A stretch of DNA of 64,000 bases, taken from assembly GCA_022577435.1 (NCBI GenBank), contig JAKOON010000006.1, positions 10,786,001 through 10,850,000 of the forward strand. Reading direction: 5' to 3'. The notes beneath the pieces were generated by a model. That model had not been told where the DNA came from. It saw only the letters and a list, made by a program, of their open reading frames with translations, and did no database searches. Of the stretch, positions 62,848-64,000 are shown piece by piece (positions within the stretch are counted from its first letter, which is position 1; every line of letters starts with the position of its first letter). The translations under genes were made by a program, and so were the position numbers. The DNA comes from Embiotoca jacksoni. Lineage: Eukaryota > Chordata > Actinopteri > Embiotocidae.

Positions 62848-63218
62848 ATACTTGCGATTGGTACTGTTAGCAATCAAGGTTTTTTTCCCCTCTTTGCTCC
62901 ACCACTCTGCTATTGAGAGACGGCAGTTTTTAATCTTCTCCTCTTCAGTGAAAAATATATTTTTCTGAGTGATCTCACTTTTTCTCCTCCACCATGTCTA
63001 CGCTCTCTCCACATTTGTTTCAAACGATTGGCTCTTCAAACTGTGATCCTGTCTCTTTCTTTCCCTCGAATTTCCTCCTGGGGTTTTCTCGTGGTCTGTC
63101 TTCCCTGGTGTCCTACTGTGTTTTTTTTCACTCTTATTCATCTCTTATTTTCATCCTCTTGTTCCTCTCCTTCGTCACGCTGTAGGAGAGTGCTGCTCTA
63201 GCAGACAGACTGATACAG
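54158..63218 (+). CDS. evi5l: EVI5L-type TBC-domain Rab GAP, N-terminal 446 aa (continues past window)
   Basis: Coding exons: 54158-54399 (exon opens at acceptor 54012), 57624-57813, 58735-58959, 59930-60004, 60319-60444, 60623-60766, 60882-60971, 61885-61982, 62274-62334, 62457-62510, 63186-63218. All join in frame (1338 nt). The start at 54158 (gacaccATGt) precedes a Ser/Pro-rich tail. The segment SPDSSSQDTLLSAP and then SENLSPDELELLAKLEEQNR matches human EVI5L rather than EVI5. The TBC domain (about 150-360) keeps both catalytic fingers: IRRDIAR (Arg195) and GYCQG (Gln232). From about 397, LEKEYTTIKNKEMEEQIEIK, the coiled coil begins; the last visible exon reads ESAALADRLIQ. EVI5/EVI5L proteins stimulate GTP hydrolysis on Rabs; EVI5L has been tied to Rab23, Rab10 and limits on cilium formation (family knowledge). 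The C-terminal coiled coil lies outside the window. Confidence 0.95.
54400..57623 (+). other. evi5l intron after the first coding exon
   Basis: No other gene was recognised. Simple repeats: TA run at 55534-55555, TTTTG repeats near 55843-55862, and a T run near 56120-56132. Confidence 0.6.
58477..58506. repeat. tandem 9-mer (GGGCAAAAT)3
   Basis: Three near-identical nonamers in the evi5l intron upstream of the exon that begins the TBC domain. Confidence 0.8.
59139..59215 (+). repeat. retroposon-like repeat (CTTTATTTAACCAGGTAAAATC type)
   Basis: The phrases cctttatttaaccaggtaaa and ttgagaaccaattctcattt, then acaatgatgacctg, form a short repeat found throughout teleost genomes. It contains a GAGAACCAATTCTC inverted repeat at about 59173-59186. 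Confidence 0.65.
61264..61298. repeat. poly(T) run of 35
   Basis: Uninterrupted T run in the evi5l intron between the GLEIIF and HFQKVIP exons. On the minus strand it could be the A tail of an old retroposon, but no body was recognised next to it. Confidence 0.9.
62794..62846. repeat. (GT)26 microsatellite
   Basis: About 53 bases of uninterrupted GT in an evi5l intron. Confidence 0.97.
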
Positions 63219-63544
63219 GTAGAGTATTGTAAACCTCTTTCCCACTGACCTTGCTGTCCTCTGCTCTTCTCACACTTCCCTCTTCTGCTCTCCTGCACTG
63301 CTTCTCTCCCTCTACTCAACAGCCAAAAGCGCATGAAAAAATAAAACGGTGTTACTGTTGTTTATATCTTTTCAGTCCACACAACCATCCTGTAACCCCG
63401 GAATGCATGTAGTGTTTATGCATAATGGAAATTGATATGAGGTTGTACAATTCCTGCATGTGGCATGTTCAAGTTTCACAACGATTAGTGTTACAAATGG
63501 TCATTATCAATACTTTGACAAAATGTGAATGAAATTGAAACTGT

Positions 63545-63995
63545 GCTTATTTGCGTTCTTGCCAAAAGGTAGATAAGAGTCGTGTTTGAACACTAAATAT
63601 GAAGCTGCTGCCAGCAGGCTTTTGACGTAGTTTAGCATAAAGACGGCAAACCAAGACAAATCCAAGCCTGGCTCTGTTCAAACGTGTCATAATATACCAG
63701 ACAGTACATGTAAAGCTTACTAATTAACATTTGTGGATGGTTTATTTTGTATAAACTTGTCATTTTCACACATCAGTTTTTGAAGAAGTTCAACAACAGT
63801 GTTAACTAGTGAGCTTTAAAGGTGCTAGCAAACCAATGTTCTGACCTGGACACAGCCAGCCTCGCTGTTTCCCCTTCTTTTCGTCCTTTTTGCTAAACTA
63901 AGCTAGTTTGCTGCAACCTGTGGCTTAACATTTAAAGGACAGATATGAGAGTGACATTGAGCTTCTCCGCTAACTCCGCAAGAAAGCAAATAATC
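63545..63995. mobile_element. large foldback element of a common teleost family
   Basis: The outer left arm, gcttatttgcgttcttgcc, is mirrored by gcaagaaagcaaataatcc on the right. Inside, taaagcttactaattaac (63711-63728) is mirrored by gttaactagtgagcttta (63801-63818), and aagcctggctctg by a cagccagcctcgctg-like word. The arms are about 190 bases with a short middle. The family is one I remember as a highly repeated palindromic element in percomorph genomes. It lies in the last visible evi5l intron. Confidence 0.7.
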
Positions 63996-64000
63996 CTCAA

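Overview
The window is nuclear DNA of a ray-finned fish, most likely a percomorph teleost. This rests on spliced vertebrate genes with teleost-like protein variants, AT-rich introns, many Tc1-like DNA transposon relics, foldback elements and long dinucleotide repeats. No bacterial, organellar, rRNA, tRNA or CRISPR feature is visible. Family names come from recognition of the sequence, not from a database search. Exon boundaries were placed by reading splice sites and reading phase by hand.

Layout. Bases 1 to about 28,000 are gene-poor. They hold a cluster of dead transposons at 3.5-7.8 kb: two halves of one Tc1-like transposase family in opposite orientations, a Ty3/Gypsy RNase H fragment, and a second Tc1-like element lacking its catalytic glutamate region. 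Next to this is an uninterrupted gene for a small secreted protein with two C-type lectin domains (7951-8679). Further on are an orphan promoter-like block with a perfect CRE and an RFX X-box (about 11.0-11.5 kb), and an internally deleted Tc1/IS630-like relic (24.1-25.3 kb).

From 28 kb there are three conserved genes. A CCN1/CYR61-like matricellular gene (+, 28594-34307, six coding exons, 381 aa) has TEAD-type sites, a TATA box and a tiny upstream ORF. A DDX39A/UAP56-type RNA helicase (-, 39569-35821, nine coding exons, 427 aa) converges on it, with the two polyadenylation regions almost touching near 35.56-35.60 kb. An EVI5L-type Rab GTPase-activating protein (+, coding from 54158) starts from a likely CpG-rich promoter near 43.1-43.6 kb, has an apparent 10.4-kb first intron, and leaves the window after its eleventh visible coding exon (446 aa seen).

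The genes do not form a pathway. Their neighbourhood is informative for evolution. In human, DDX39A and EVI5L are both on 19p13, while CCN1 and EVI5 are both on 1p22. A CCN1 relative beside ddx39a and evi5l therefore looks like an ohnologue of CCN1 kept in fish and missing from the mammalian 19p13 region.

Non-coding structures worth attention include a perfect 30-bp palindrome centred on CACGTG (50562-50591), two foldback elements (53160-53310 and about 63545-63995), G-runs able to form quadruplexes near 49.45 kb, and an exon-like antisense segment inside evi5l intron 1 (52662-52785).
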